This document shows, one piece after another, positions 49,726 to 56,720 of a stretch of DNA of 64,000 nt. The stretch is from Clostridiales bacterium. GTDB taxonomy: Bacteria > Bacillota > Clostridia > Oscillospirales > Oscillospiraceae. The notes under the pieces were generated by a model, which saw nothing but the letters and a program-made list of their open reading frames with translations, ran no database searches and was not told the origin of the DNA. The position numbers were made by a program, and so were the translations under genes. The stretch's first letter is position 1. Each line of letters starts with the position of its first letter. The stretch covers positions 14,493 through 78,492 of the forward strand of contig SFEG01000008.1 in the NCBI GenBank assembly GCA_004558025.1. Reading direction: 5' to 3'.

Positions 49726-51735
49726 ATGCTGCTTGCTCTTGTCGGAAACCAGAACTGCGGCAAAACAACGCTCTTCAATCAGCTCACCGGCTCGAATCAG
49801 CACGTCGGTAATTTTCCGGGAGTCACCATTGAGCACAAGATTGGACAGGTCATTGGTTGGAAAAACTACGATCTTGTCGACCTGCCGGGCATATACTCCA
49901 TCCGCCCGTACTCCGGCGAGGAAAAAGTGACGCGCGATTTCATAATCGACCGCAAGCCGGACGCGATAATCAACATCGTCGACGCGACGAATATAGAGCG
50001 AAACCTGTATCTGACGCTTCAGCTAATCGAGATGGGCAAGCCCATGGTGCTTGCGCTGAATATGATGGATGAGCTTTTGGGCAACCACGGAAGCGTTGAT
50101 ATACAAAAGCTGTCCGACAGGCTGGGCATACCCGTCGTGCCGATAGCGGCCGCGAAAAACGACGGCGTTGACGAGCTTATGCGCGTCGTTGCCGAGACTG
50201 CCGAGAATGCGCGCAAGCCGCGCAGGATAGACTTCTGCTCGGCGGGCCCTGTGCACCGCTGCATACATACCGTAAGCCACGTCGTTGAAGATCACGCCGA
50301 TAAAATAGGTGTGCCCTCGCGCTTTGCTGCGACGCGCGTTATCGAAGAGGACGATGAGATAATCTCCGCACTCAAGCTCAGCGAAAACGAGCTCGAGCTC
50401 ATCGGCCACGCGGTGCTTGAAATGGAGAGCGAGGGCGGGCTTGACCGCAACGCCGCTCTTGCCGAGATGCGCTATCGCTTCATCGAGGCCGTGTGCTCCG
50501 AGTGCGTCGTCAAGGCGCACGAGAGCAGAGAGATGCTGCGCAGCGTTAAAATAGACAAGGTGCTTACGAATAAATACCTTGCCATCCCTACGTTTATAGC
50601 CATCATGGGCTTTATATTCTGGATGACGTTCAGCGTTTTGGGGAAGTGGCTGTCTGATCTTCTCGCGCTCGGCATAGACAGCGTGACGCAGCTTGTGGAC
50701 GATGCGCTGACGGCATACGGGTTAAACCCCGTCGTGCACAGCCTTGTTATTGACGGCGTATTTGCCGGCGTGGGCAGCATGCTGAGCTTTTTGCCCATTA
50801 TCGTTGTGCTGTTTTTCTTCCTGGCTATTTTGGAGGACACGGGCTACATGGCGCGCGTTGCGTTTGTTATGGATAAGCTTCTGCGCCGCATAGGTTTGTC
50901 CGGCCGCAGCTTTGTCCCTATGCTCATAGGCTTCGGCTGCTCCGTTCCGGCCATTATGGCAACGCGCACGCTCTCGTCCGAGCGCGACCGCAAGATGACT
51001 ATGCTGCTCATCCCGTTTATGAGCTGCTCTGCCAAAATACCCATTTACGCAGTGTTCACTGCGGCGTTTTTCCCGAATAACGGTGGCCTCGTCATGACCT
51101 GCCTGTATGTTTTCGGCATGCTCGTGGGAATAATAGCGGCGAAGGTACTGAGCAAAACGGCATTTACCGGTAAGCCCGTGCCCTTTGTCATGGAGCTTCC
51201 CAATTACCGCCTGCCGTCGCTTAAAACCGTGCTGCTGCTCATGTGGGAAAAGGCATGGGATTTCATCCGCCGCGCGTTCACCGTCATTTTCGCGGCGACG
51301 ATCGTCATATGGTTTTTGCAGAACTTCGATGTTCGACTCAACGTTGTCGGACAGGGGAGCGGCGACAGTCTGCTTGCCATCATCGGCACATGGCTCGCGC
51401 CGATATTTGCGCCCCTCGGCTTCGGCGACTGGCGCGTTGCGACGGCGCTCGTCACAGGCCTTATGGCCAAGGAGGCCGTAATAAGCACTCTCGGCGTTCT
51501 CATGGGCGTCGGAGCGAATCTGAGCAGCGCGGCGCTGGGTACACTTTTCACGCTGCGCTCGGCGGTGAGCTTCCTCGTGTTCTGCCTGCTGTATACGCCC
51601 TGCGTGGCCGCTCTTGCGGCGCTCAGACGCGAGCTCGGCAGCGGGGTCAAAACCATACTCGTCATGATCTCGCAGTGCTGTGTGGCGTGGCTGGCGGCCT
51701 TCTGCGTGTATATGCTTATAGGGGTGATCTTCTGA
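49726..51735 (+). CDS. feoB: Ferrous iron transporter FeoB
   Basis: A 669-residue GTPase-coupled Fe2+ importer. G1 GNQNCGKTT (7-15), G3 DLPGIYS near 50, G4 NMMD near 110, then the FeoB cytosolic helical region to about 270. Gate motifs in the membrane part are present: LEDTGYMARVAFVMDKLLRRIGLSGRSFVPMLIGFGCSVPAIMATRTL and MSCSAKIPIYAVF. The C-terminal Gate repeat ends LVFCLLYTPCVAALAALRRE. Slightly shorter than the about 770 residues of E. coli FeoB, normal for Firmicutes. AAGGAGG precedes the ATG. Confidence 0.97.
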   Translation: MLLALVGNQNCGKTTLFNQLTGSNQHVGNFPGVTIEHKIGQVIGWKNYDLVDLPGIYSIRPYSGEEKVTRDFIIDRKPDAIINIVDATNIERNLYLTLQLIEMGKPMVLALNMMDELLGNHGSVDIQKLSDRLGIPVVPIAAAKNDGVDELMRVVAETAENARKPRRIDFCSAGPVHRCIHTVSHVVEDHADKIGVPSRFAATRVIEEDDEIISALKLSENELELIGHAVLEMESEGGLDRNAALAEMRYRFIEAVCSECVVKAHESREMLRSVKIDKVLTNKYLAIPTFIAIMGFIFWMTFSVLGKWLSDLLALGIDSVTQLVDDALTAYGLNPVVHSLVIDGVFAGVGSMLSFLPIIVVLFFFLAILEDTGYMARVAFVMDKLLRRIGLSGRSFVPMLIGFGCSVPAIMATRTLSSERDRKMTMLLIPFMSCSAKIPIYAVFTAAFFPNNGGLVMTCLYVFGMLVGIIAAKVLSKTAFTGKPVPFVMELPNYRLPSLKTVLLLMWEKAWDFIRRAFTVIFAATIVIWFLQNFDVRLNVVGQGSGDSLLAIIGTWLAPIFAPLGFGDWRVATALVTGLMAKEAVISTLGVLMGVGANLSSAALGTLFTLRSAVSFLVFCLLYTPCVAALAALRRELGSGVKTILVMISQCCVAWLAAFCVYMLIGVIF

Positions 51736-51736
51736 C

Positions 51737-51877
51737 ATGGAAGTTATCATAATCGCCGTGCTGGTAATATGGCTCGTCCTCGCCCTGCGCAGTATGAAAA
51801 AGGGCAGAGGCTGCTGCGGCGGCAAATGCTCCGGCTGCTCGGGCGACTGCAAGGACTGCCGCGACTGCAAAAAATGA
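51737..51877 (+). CDS. FeoB-associated Cys-rich membrane protein
   Basis: A 46-residue protein starting one base after the feoB stop. One membrane helix (about residues 3-17, EVIIIAVLVIWLVLAL) is followed by a short cysteine-rich tail with eight cysteines (CCGGKC, CSGC, CKDC, RDCKK patterns). This matches the small FeoB-associated family that often follows feoB in Clostridia and is thought to bind iron or stabilise the FeoB complex. It is translated from ATG 51737 and followed by a terminator. Confidence 0.9.
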   Translation: MEVIIIAVLVIWLVLALRSMKKGRGCCGGKCSGCSGDCKDCRDCKK

Positions 51878-51888
51878 TTTAATACGCA

Positions 51889-51920
51889 AAAAAGGTCAGG
51901 ATGAAAATCCTGGCCTTTTT
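51889..51920 (+). terminator. Terminator of the feo operon
   Basis: AAAAAGGTCAGGAT (51889-51902) and ATCCTGGCCTTTTT (51907-51920) with one G-T pair. Confidence 0.9.
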
Positions 51921-51931
51921 ACTGTATGGAC

Positions 51932-52148
51932 TTATTTAAGCGCGTCGATTATTATTTCAAATGTCTCCTTCTCGCCGCCTGTGTTCGTGCCCTCGCCGTT
52001 CATGACATAGACGGGGAAGAGGTAGGTCTTGCCGTCGTGCTTAACGCTGTCGGCGTAGTAGCAGAGCGTGCAGTCCGTGATCTTTGCGTTTGTCAGATCG
52101 CCGGAAAAGCTCGGCGAGAAGAAAAGATATAAATCTACTGTGTTTCAT
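51932..52148 (-). pseudogene. Remnant of an unidentified gene
   Basis: On the minus strand an ATG at 52148 with AAGGAGACAATT before it opens a frame that stops within 40 codons. The neighbouring frame reads on as a protein-like stretch of about 70 residues (with ADSVKHDGKTYLFPVYVMNG and GGEKETFEIIIDALK) to the stop at 51932, but has no start: a TGA overlaps the ATG. This is what a frameshift or an internal deletion near the 5' end would leave. Family not recognised; a sequencing error could give the same picture. Confidence 0.45.
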
Positions 52149-52361
52149 AATTGTCTCCTTAAATTATTATGCCGTTGTGTGGAGCGCGGCTCCGCTGCCC
52201 ATCGGAATCACCTCCAAATACCGTTTTCTTATCCCTTCATTTATATAGACAGTGAATTTCGGAAAAACAGGACAACTATTTTCGAATTTCCCGAATTCTG
52301 TCGCTATGCACAAAAATTAAAATTCAATTTATGGATAATACACAATACATATTCATTTTTT

Positions 52362-52390
52362 GTATATTCCCTTATAAAACGGTCAACAAT
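52362..52390 (+). promoter_or_regulatory. Sigma-F-like promoter of spoIIQ
   Basis: GTATA (52362-52366), 15 bases, GTCAACAAT (52382-52390). This matches the sigma-F/sigma-G pattern with one mismatch in the -10 and fits the known forespore control of spoIIQ. The 52149-52361 stretch upstream shows no other clear feature. Confidence 0.65.
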
Positions 52391-52416
52391 AGGCATAGAT
52401 AAAGGAGGGTTTATCT

Positions 52417-53121
52417 ATGCAGAACGAAAAAAGCGGCAGACTGGATAAGTTTTTTGCCGGCAAGGGCTTCTACATAGTCCTTGCGCTATGTGTGATCGTG
52501 ATAGGAATATCGGCCTACAGCCTCGCAAAGGGCGCGGATACGCCGACGGACGGTTTGAATCCCGGCATGAGCGCCGCGCAGCAGACGCGCAGTCCCGAGC
52601 CGAGTGCGCAGCCGCCCGTGAGCACCAAGGCGCCGAAGCCGGTGGACGCTCCGAACGAGGAGGACGTTGTGTCCGCGGGAACGCTAACGCAGGACGATGT
52701 CTGGCCAGAGCAGACAACGTGGAGATGGCCAGTGTCGGGCGAGATCGAGCGCGGATACAGCGTGGAGGCGCTCAGCTACGATGTTACCATGGCCGACTGG
52801 CGCACGCATGACGGCGTGGATATCCTCGCGCAGCAGGGCGAGGTGGTCGTCGCCGCGGGAGACGGCGAGGTAGTAAGCGTGACTCAGGACGATCTTTACG
52901 GCACAACGGTCATCATCGACCACGGCAACGGGATAAAGACCACCTACTCAAACCTTGCCGATACTCCGACAGTCGCCGCCGGAGACAAGGTAAAGAGCGG
53001 AGATGTTATCGGCTCTGTCGGCAAAACGGCGCTGTGCGAGATAGGGCAGGGCAGCCACATGCACTTTGCCATGAGCCGCGACGGAGCGAGCGTTGACCCG
53101 ATGGTGTATCTACCGATATGA
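52417..53121 (+). CDS. spoIIQ: SpoIIQ-type M23 (LytM) peptidase
   Basis: A 234-residue protein with an N-terminal membrane helix (about 17-38), a disordered Pro/Thr-rich linker (to about 85), and a LytM domain (about 103-230). The zinc ligands are all present: His131 and Asp135 in THDGVDIL, and HMH at 214-216. SpoIIQ of Bacillus lacks a working site, whereas clostridial SpoIIQ keeps it, as here. In the forespore membrane it pairs with SpoIIIAH across the intermembrane space during engulfment. Assignment to SpoIIQ rests on size, layout and the sigma-F-like promoter. AAAGGAGGG precedes the ATG. Confidence 0.85.
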   Translation: MQNEKSGRLDKFFAGKGFYIVLALCVIVIGISAYSLAKGADTPTDGLNPGMSAAQQTRSPEPSAQPPVSTKAPKPVDAPNEEDVVSAGTLTQDDVWPEQTTWRWPVSGEIERGYSVEALSYDVTMADWRTHDGVDILAQQGEVVVAAGDGEVVSVTQDDLYGTTVIIDHGNGIKTTYSNLADTPTVAAGDKVKSGDVIGSVGKTALCEIGQGSHMHFAMSRDGASVDPMVYLPI

Positions 53122-53146
53122 ATTTGAAGAAAAATAAAAAAATGTG

Positions 53147-53175
53147 TTGACAATCTGGGCTGTGTCTTGTATAAT
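53147..53175 (+). promoter_or_regulatory. Promoter of the tRNA pair
   Basis: TTGACA (53147-53152) and TATAAT (53170-53175), perfect hexamers with a 17-base spacer, 22 bases before the first tRNA-like sequence. Confidence 0.88.
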
Positions 53176-53197
53176 TCCAATTGCTCATTTGAGAAAT

Positions 53198-53262
53198 GGC
53201 GGCATAGCTCAGTTGGCTAGAGCATGCGGTTCATACCCGCAGTGTCCCCGGTTCGAATCCAG
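53198..53262 (+). tRNA. tRNA-Met (CAT), 3' acceptor strand missing
   Basis: GGCGGCA opens an acceptor stem, the D arm GCTCAGTTGGCTAGAGC and the anticodon arm TGCGG-TTCATAC-CCGCA (anticodon CAT) are normal, and the T loop TTCGAAT is present. But after GAATCC the sequence runs into the first bases of tRNA-Glu; the expected 3' strand complementary to GGCGGCA is absent. As it stands it cannot fold as a full tRNA. Either a deletion fused the two genes or the assembly collapsed here. Confidence 0.75.
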
Positions 53263-53336
53263 GCCCGTTGGTCAAGCGGTTAAGACACCGCCCTTTCACG
53301 GCGGTAACATGGGTTCGATTCCCGTACGGGTCACCA
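53262..53336 (+). tRNA. tRNA-Glu (TTC)
   Basis: Complete: acceptor GGCCCGT pairs with ACGGGTC (one G-T pair), D arm GTCAAGCGGTTAAGAC, anticodon arm CCGCC-CTTTCAC-GGCGG (anticodon TTC), T arm with TTCGATT, discriminator A at 53333 and encoded CCA (53334-53336). A terminator follows at once. Confidence 0.95.
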
Positions 53337-53370
53337 AAAAGCCTTCACGCTTCTGCGTGAAGGCTTTTTT
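53336..53370. terminator. Bidirectional terminator between tRNA-Glu and sortase
   Basis: AAAAAGCCTTCACGC (53336-53350) and GCGTGAAGGCTTTTT (53355-53369), serving the tRNA unit and, on the minus strand, the sortase gene that stops at 53370. Confidence 0.93.
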
Positions 53371-54107
53371 CATATCTTTTTTGCGACTACTATGAAGCGC
53401 CCGTCCTCGGCGTGATATGCACAGGTGGAGAGGGTGAGTATCTTATCGCCGGGCGAGAGTTCGGCATCGGTGTCGTAGAGCCTGTTTTCTTCAATGAATT
53501 TACCGTAGTCATTAAACGAGTTCTCATCACCGCTGCCGGTGTATTCATAGTATTTGAAGCCGTCGCTGCCCTCGGGCACGAGCTCGGTCTTTATCGCAGC
53601 GACGATCTCATAGGTCTGCTTTTCGTATATCGTGTCAAAGCTTATGAGCTTGTGCTGCTTATAAAAATCCTCGCTGACATAGTACATGAGCGAGCCGAAC
53701 ATTGAATTATCCTTCATGTTGTGCCCGTAGATTATCAGGTTGTCGGACGAGAGTATGTCGCAGTATTCGTCGACGAACAGGCAGCCGCGATAGGCGTAAT
53801 TGCCGTAAAAATCCGTGTGCAGATACTTGTCGATCTCGTCGGGCGCGTACATAACGACGTTGTCTATGCCCGTTCCGTCTATCTTCAGCCAGCCGATGGT
53901 GTCGGGGTTTTCGGCATACAGCGCTTCATATTCCGGCAGAATATCGGGCAGGGAAGAGCTTGCCTGTGCATCCTTGAGGCCTTTGAGCTTATCGTCGGTG
54001 CGCTTGCTGCGCAGATCGTCGACCGTGTAGAATATCAGGACGCCGACAGAGACGATGAGCGCTATTAAAGCTATCAGGCGTGTGATTTTTCGCAAATTTA
54101 TGTTCAT
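53370..54107 (-). CDS. srtB: Class B sortase
   Basis: A 245-residue membrane-anchored transpeptidase. One N-terminal membrane helix (about 8-28) is followed by the sortase domain. The catalytic residues are visible: His129 in IIYGHNM, Cys229 in TLSTC and Arg237 in DGRFIVVAKK. The layout NPDTIGWLKIDGTGIDNVV and CLFVDEYCDILSSDNLIIYGHNM is class B. It stands next to a repeat-rich surface protein with a sorting-like C terminus, 95 bases upstream on the same strand, most likely its substrate. Confidence 0.95.
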   Translation of the reverse strand: MNINLRKITRLIALIALIVSVGVLIFYTVDDLRSKRTDDKLKGLKDAQASSSLPDILPEYEALYAENPDTIGWLKIDGTGIDNVVMYAPDEIDKYLHTDFYGNYAYRGCLFVDEYCDILSSDNLIIYGHNMKDNSMFGSLMYYVSEDFYKQHKLISFDTIYEKQTYEIVAAIKTELVPEGSDGFKYYEYTGSGDENSFNDYGKFIEENRLYDTDAELSPGDKILTLSTCAYHAEDGRFIVVAKKI

Positions 54108-54128
54108 TCCGTGTTCCTCGGGAAAATA

Positions 54129-54160
54129 AAAATAGGAGCGGCTTTCGCCACTCCTATTTT
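54129..54160 (-). terminator. Terminator between the surface protein and sortase genes
   Basis: AAAATAGGAG (54129-54138) and CTCCTATTTT (54151-54160) with further inner pairs; the sortase therefore needs read-through or its own promoter. Confidence 0.8.
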
Positions 54161-54202
54161 ATATGCACTATTGCAATAAGTCAACTAATCGCCCACATAT
54201 GA

Positions 54203-55318
54203 TCAGTTTGGCTTTTTCTTGCGATAAGTACCTGCAAGCACTGCCAGGCTGATGACCGCTATCGCAGACATCATGACAACGCTTCTTGTATCTCCGGTCT
54301 CTGACGGAGTCTTGGACTCTGTCGGCTTATCCGGAGTATTCGGATTGTCCGGGTTGTTCGGCTTATCCGGAGTGTTCGGATTGTCGGGATTACTCGGCTT
54401 ATCCGGAGTATTCGGATCGTCGGGATTGCTCGGCTTATCCGGAGTATTCGGATCGTCGGGATTGCTCGGCTTATCCGGAGTATTCGGATCGTCGGGATTG
54501 CTCGGCTTATCCGGTGTGTTCGGATCATCCGGCTTGCCGGGCTTATCGCCGCCGGGGTTATCGCCGCCGGGGTTGTTGCCGCCGGGGTTGTCGCCGCCGG
54601 GGTTGTTGCCGCCGGGATTGTCGCCGCCGGGGTTGTTGCCGCCGGGGTTGTCGCCGCCGGGGTTGTCGCCGCCGGGATTGCTGCCGCCGGGATTGTCGCC
54701 GCCGGGATTGCTGCCGCTGCCGATACTGTCAATGTTCAGGTGAACGACATGACCGCCGACATTGCTCATAAACATGTATGTAGCGTTGCCGGGTACATAG
54801 TCTGCGGCCACTCCGGTGAAACCACTGCTCGGATTCCAGATGATGGCCTCCTCGACGGTGTTGCCGTAAATGAGATCCCAGCCCTTGATGTTCGCTCCGT
54901 TAACTTCTATCTTGAGCGTGCATGCACCGGGAAGCCTTATGAGTGAACCGTGAGTTACAAGCTGAATGTCATCCTTCAAGGTCAAGTAGTCCTTGGTAAA
55001 GGTGGAACGCCAGAAAACGGTGTTCGTAACAGGCAGATAAGCTGTAACGGTCACGGTAGCGTCAGCCGGAAGATTCTCGTAGCCATGCAGGCAAAGCAGG
55101 AAGTTGATGAAGTTTGCGTCGGGATACTCTGTATTGCGAAGCCCGATCCCGCTGAAGTAAGACGAAAGAGTCGAGACAGTGTCGGTATCCGCAGCAACAT
55201 CCACATCAAGTCCATCGGCATTTGCGTCAGCACTTAGAGCGAAAACAGCAATCAGGAAGACAGCAAGCACAAAAAGCGCCGTAAGCACAGGCCTGCTGAG
55301 CCTTTTCGCTTTTACCAT
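54203..55318 (-). CDS. Repeat-rich cell-surface protein, probable sortase substrate
   Basis: A 371-residue exported protein. A signal peptide (about 1-33) precedes a globular domain of about 160 residues (34-195), then two low-complexity repeats: NPGGD-type pentapeptides (about 205-262) and a PDKPSNPDDPNT-type dodecapeptide (about 263-337). The C terminus is a sorting signal: PSETG near 341-345, a hydrophobic stretch, and RKKKPN. PSETG departs from LPxTG, as might be expected for a class B enzyme. The repeats probably span the cell wall. GGAAAGGAGG precedes the start, and a structured leader lies upstream. Function of the globular domain unknown. Confidence 0.85.
   Translation of the reverse strand: MVKAKRLSRPVLTALFVLAVFLIAVFALSADANADGLDVDVAADTDTVSTLSSYFSGIGLRNTEYPDANFINFLLCLHGYENLPADATVTVTAYLPVTNTVFWRSTFTKDYLTLKDDIQLVTHGSLIRLPGACTLKIEVNGANIKGWDLIYGNTVEEAIIWNPSSGFTGVAADYVPGNATYMFMSNVGGHVVHLNIDSIGSGSNPGGDNPGGSNPGGDNPGGDNPGGNNPGGDNPGGNNPGGDNPGGNNPGGDNPGGDKPGKPDDPNTPDKPSNPDDPNTPDKPSNPDDPNTPDKPSNPDDPNTPDKPSNPDNPNTPDKPNNPDNPNTPDKPTESKTPSETGDTRSVVMMSAIAVISLAVLAGTYRKKKPN
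54305..54720. repeat. Tandem coding repeats, 36-bp and 15-bp units
   Basis: About 54305-54540 holds six near-identical 36-bp units coding the dodecapeptide; about 54541-54720 holds a dozen 15-bp units of CCGCCGGGGTTGTCG type coding the pentapeptide. Copy number is likely to vary between strains. Confidence 0.9.
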
Positions 55319-55349
55319 ACTATTAAGTTTTCCTCCTTTCCCAAAGGAT

Positions 55350-55468
55350 ACATACTAATACCTACACCACCGCGGATTATCCATGCGGCATCGATTATCC
55401 CTGCCCTTCGGCAGGGAAGCAGTCAACCGTTATTCACGGAAGCAGCACGGAGGCTATTAATTAGTATT
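55350..55468 (-). promoter_or_regulatory. Multi-branched structured leader of the surface-protein gene
   Basis: On the minus strand an 8-bp closing stem (ATACTAAT at 55467-55460 with ATTAGTAT at 55359-55352) would enclose three hairpins: CCGT/ACGG (about 55426-55440), CCCTGCC/GGCAGGG (about 55399-55417) and CCGC/GCGG (about 55371-55390). The ribosome binding site follows directly. This has the look of a cis-regulatory RNA or riboswitch. The GACGCAAAGCC-type core of c-di-GMP-I riboswitches is not present, and I cannot match it to a known class. Confidence 0.55.
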
Positions 55469-55670
55469 GCAGATATGATACTATATTGTAACCGAAAGTT
55501 CAATGCAGAAAATGGTAAAATAAGCTTTTTATAAACAAAATCGCATAAAATTTTAGTTAAAATTTTTGAAAGATATATACAATACGGGTGTAATGTATAG
55601 AGTTGCGAACGGGTGCTTTTTATGCTAAAATCAAAACGATAATTCGGTTTATATTAAGGTAGGATACACT

Positions 55671-56537
55671 ATGGAAAAACTGCCGAGGCTGCCGAGAATG
55701 GCGGCCATACATGATCTTTCGGGGCTGGGCAAATGCTCGCTGACCGTTGCGCTTCCTATAGTTTCCGTGACGGGAGTCGAGTGCTGCTGCATACCGACGG
55801 CGCTTTTGTCGACGCATACGGGCGGCTTCACGGACTGGACATTCACCGACCTGAGCGGAGATATAGTTCCGATCGCCGAGCACTGGCACGAGCTGGGTGT
55901 CGGCTTTGATGCCATATATTCGGGCTATCTTGCGTCGGAGACACAGGGAAAGCTGCTTGAGCGGGCAATTGAGCTCCTGCGCGGAGAGAATACGCTGGTG
56001 ATCGTCGACCCGGCTATGGCCGATAACGGCAGATACTACGCCAATCTCGGCGGGGAGATGACGGAATGCTTCCGCAGACTTATAAAAAAGGCGGATATCA
56101 TAACGCCGAATATGACCGAGGCGTGCTTCCTGACCGGCATGGAATACAGACCTGGTGTGCACGATGAGGCCTATGTCGCCGAGCTTATCGACCGTCTGTC
56201 CGAGCTGGGGCCTTCTTTTGTTGCCATAACCGGCGTCAGCACCGAAAGCGGTAGGGTGGGCATAGTCGCACGCGATAACAGAAGCGGGAAAATGTGCTCT
56301 GTCATGAACAAAACGCTCGACGGAATGTTCCACGGCTCGGGCGATGTGTTCGCGTCGGCGTTCGCAGCCCTGCTCACACAGGGGGCTCCTCTTGAGGATG
56401 CACTGAATACCGCCGAGGAATTTGTGACGGCCGCCATAGAGCGAACGGCTGCGCGCGGAACTCCGCGCGAATACGGCCTCGATTTTGAGGGAGTGCTGCC
56501 GGATTATATAGATGCGTGCCGCAAGCTGTTCAAGTAG
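55671..56537 (+). CDS. pdxK: Pyridoxal/pyridoxamine kinase (PfkB-like)
   Basis: A 288-residue ribokinase-fold kinase. AIHDLSGLGKCSLTVALPIVSVTGVECCCIPTALLSTHTGGF is the start seen in the PdxY/PdxK group; LVIVDPAMADNGRYY is the substrate loop; ITPNMTEACFLTG, then DGMFHGSGDVFASAFAALL carries the anion hole and the catalytic Asp (GSGD). It phosphorylates the B6 vitamers in the salvage route, making pyridoxal phosphate. Monocistronic as far as can be seen. The ribosome binding site is weak (AAGGTAGG). Confidence 0.9.
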   Translation: MEKLPRLPRMAAIHDLSGLGKCSLTVALPIVSVTGVECCCIPTALLSTHTGGFTDWTFTDLSGDIVPIAEHWHELGVGFDAIYSGYLASETQGKLLERAIELLRGENTLVIVDPAMADNGRYYANLGGEMTECFRRLIKKADIITPNMTEACFLTGMEYRPGVHDEAYVAELIDRLSELGPSFVAITGVSTESGRVGIVARDNRSGKMCSVMNKTLDGMFHGSGDVFASAFAALLTQGAPLEDALNTAEEFVTAAIERTAARGTPREYGLDFEGVLPDYIDACRKLFK

Positions 56538-56612
56538 ATAGACAGTATGTTGACCAAGTGTTCAAGATGCTGAAATTACCATGATTAATTTCCAAATACT
56601 CTTGACATAAAC

Positions 56613-56642
56613 TTGACATTTGCGCTGAAGTTAAAGTATAAT
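56613..56642 (+). promoter_or_regulatory. Promoter of the first 2-HAD gene pair
   Basis: TTGACA (56613-56618) and TATAAT (56637-56642), spacer 18; a second TTGACA lies 11 bases upstream (56602-56607). Both hexamers are perfect, suggesting strong expression. Confidence 0.8.
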
Positions 56643-56720
56643 CAAACAAAGAAGTATGGGGGATTCTCATACGAAAATAACTGGTAGGCAAAAATTTAAA
56701 ATAAGCGGAAGGGGTTGCAA

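Noticed and set aside
54305..54720. CRISPR-like array of 36-bp repeats
   Set aside because: The repeats are contiguous without spacers, in frame, and encode a Pro/Asp-rich dodecapeptide of a surface protein.
54252..54771. Plus-strand repetitive frames opposite the surface protein gene
   Set aside because: They are low-complexity translations of the tandem repeats in wrong frames; the minus-strand frame has signal peptide and sorting signal.
55350..55468. c-di-GMP-I or cobalamin riboswitch
   Set aside because: The conserved core sequences of both classes are missing, so only an unclassified structured leader is reported.
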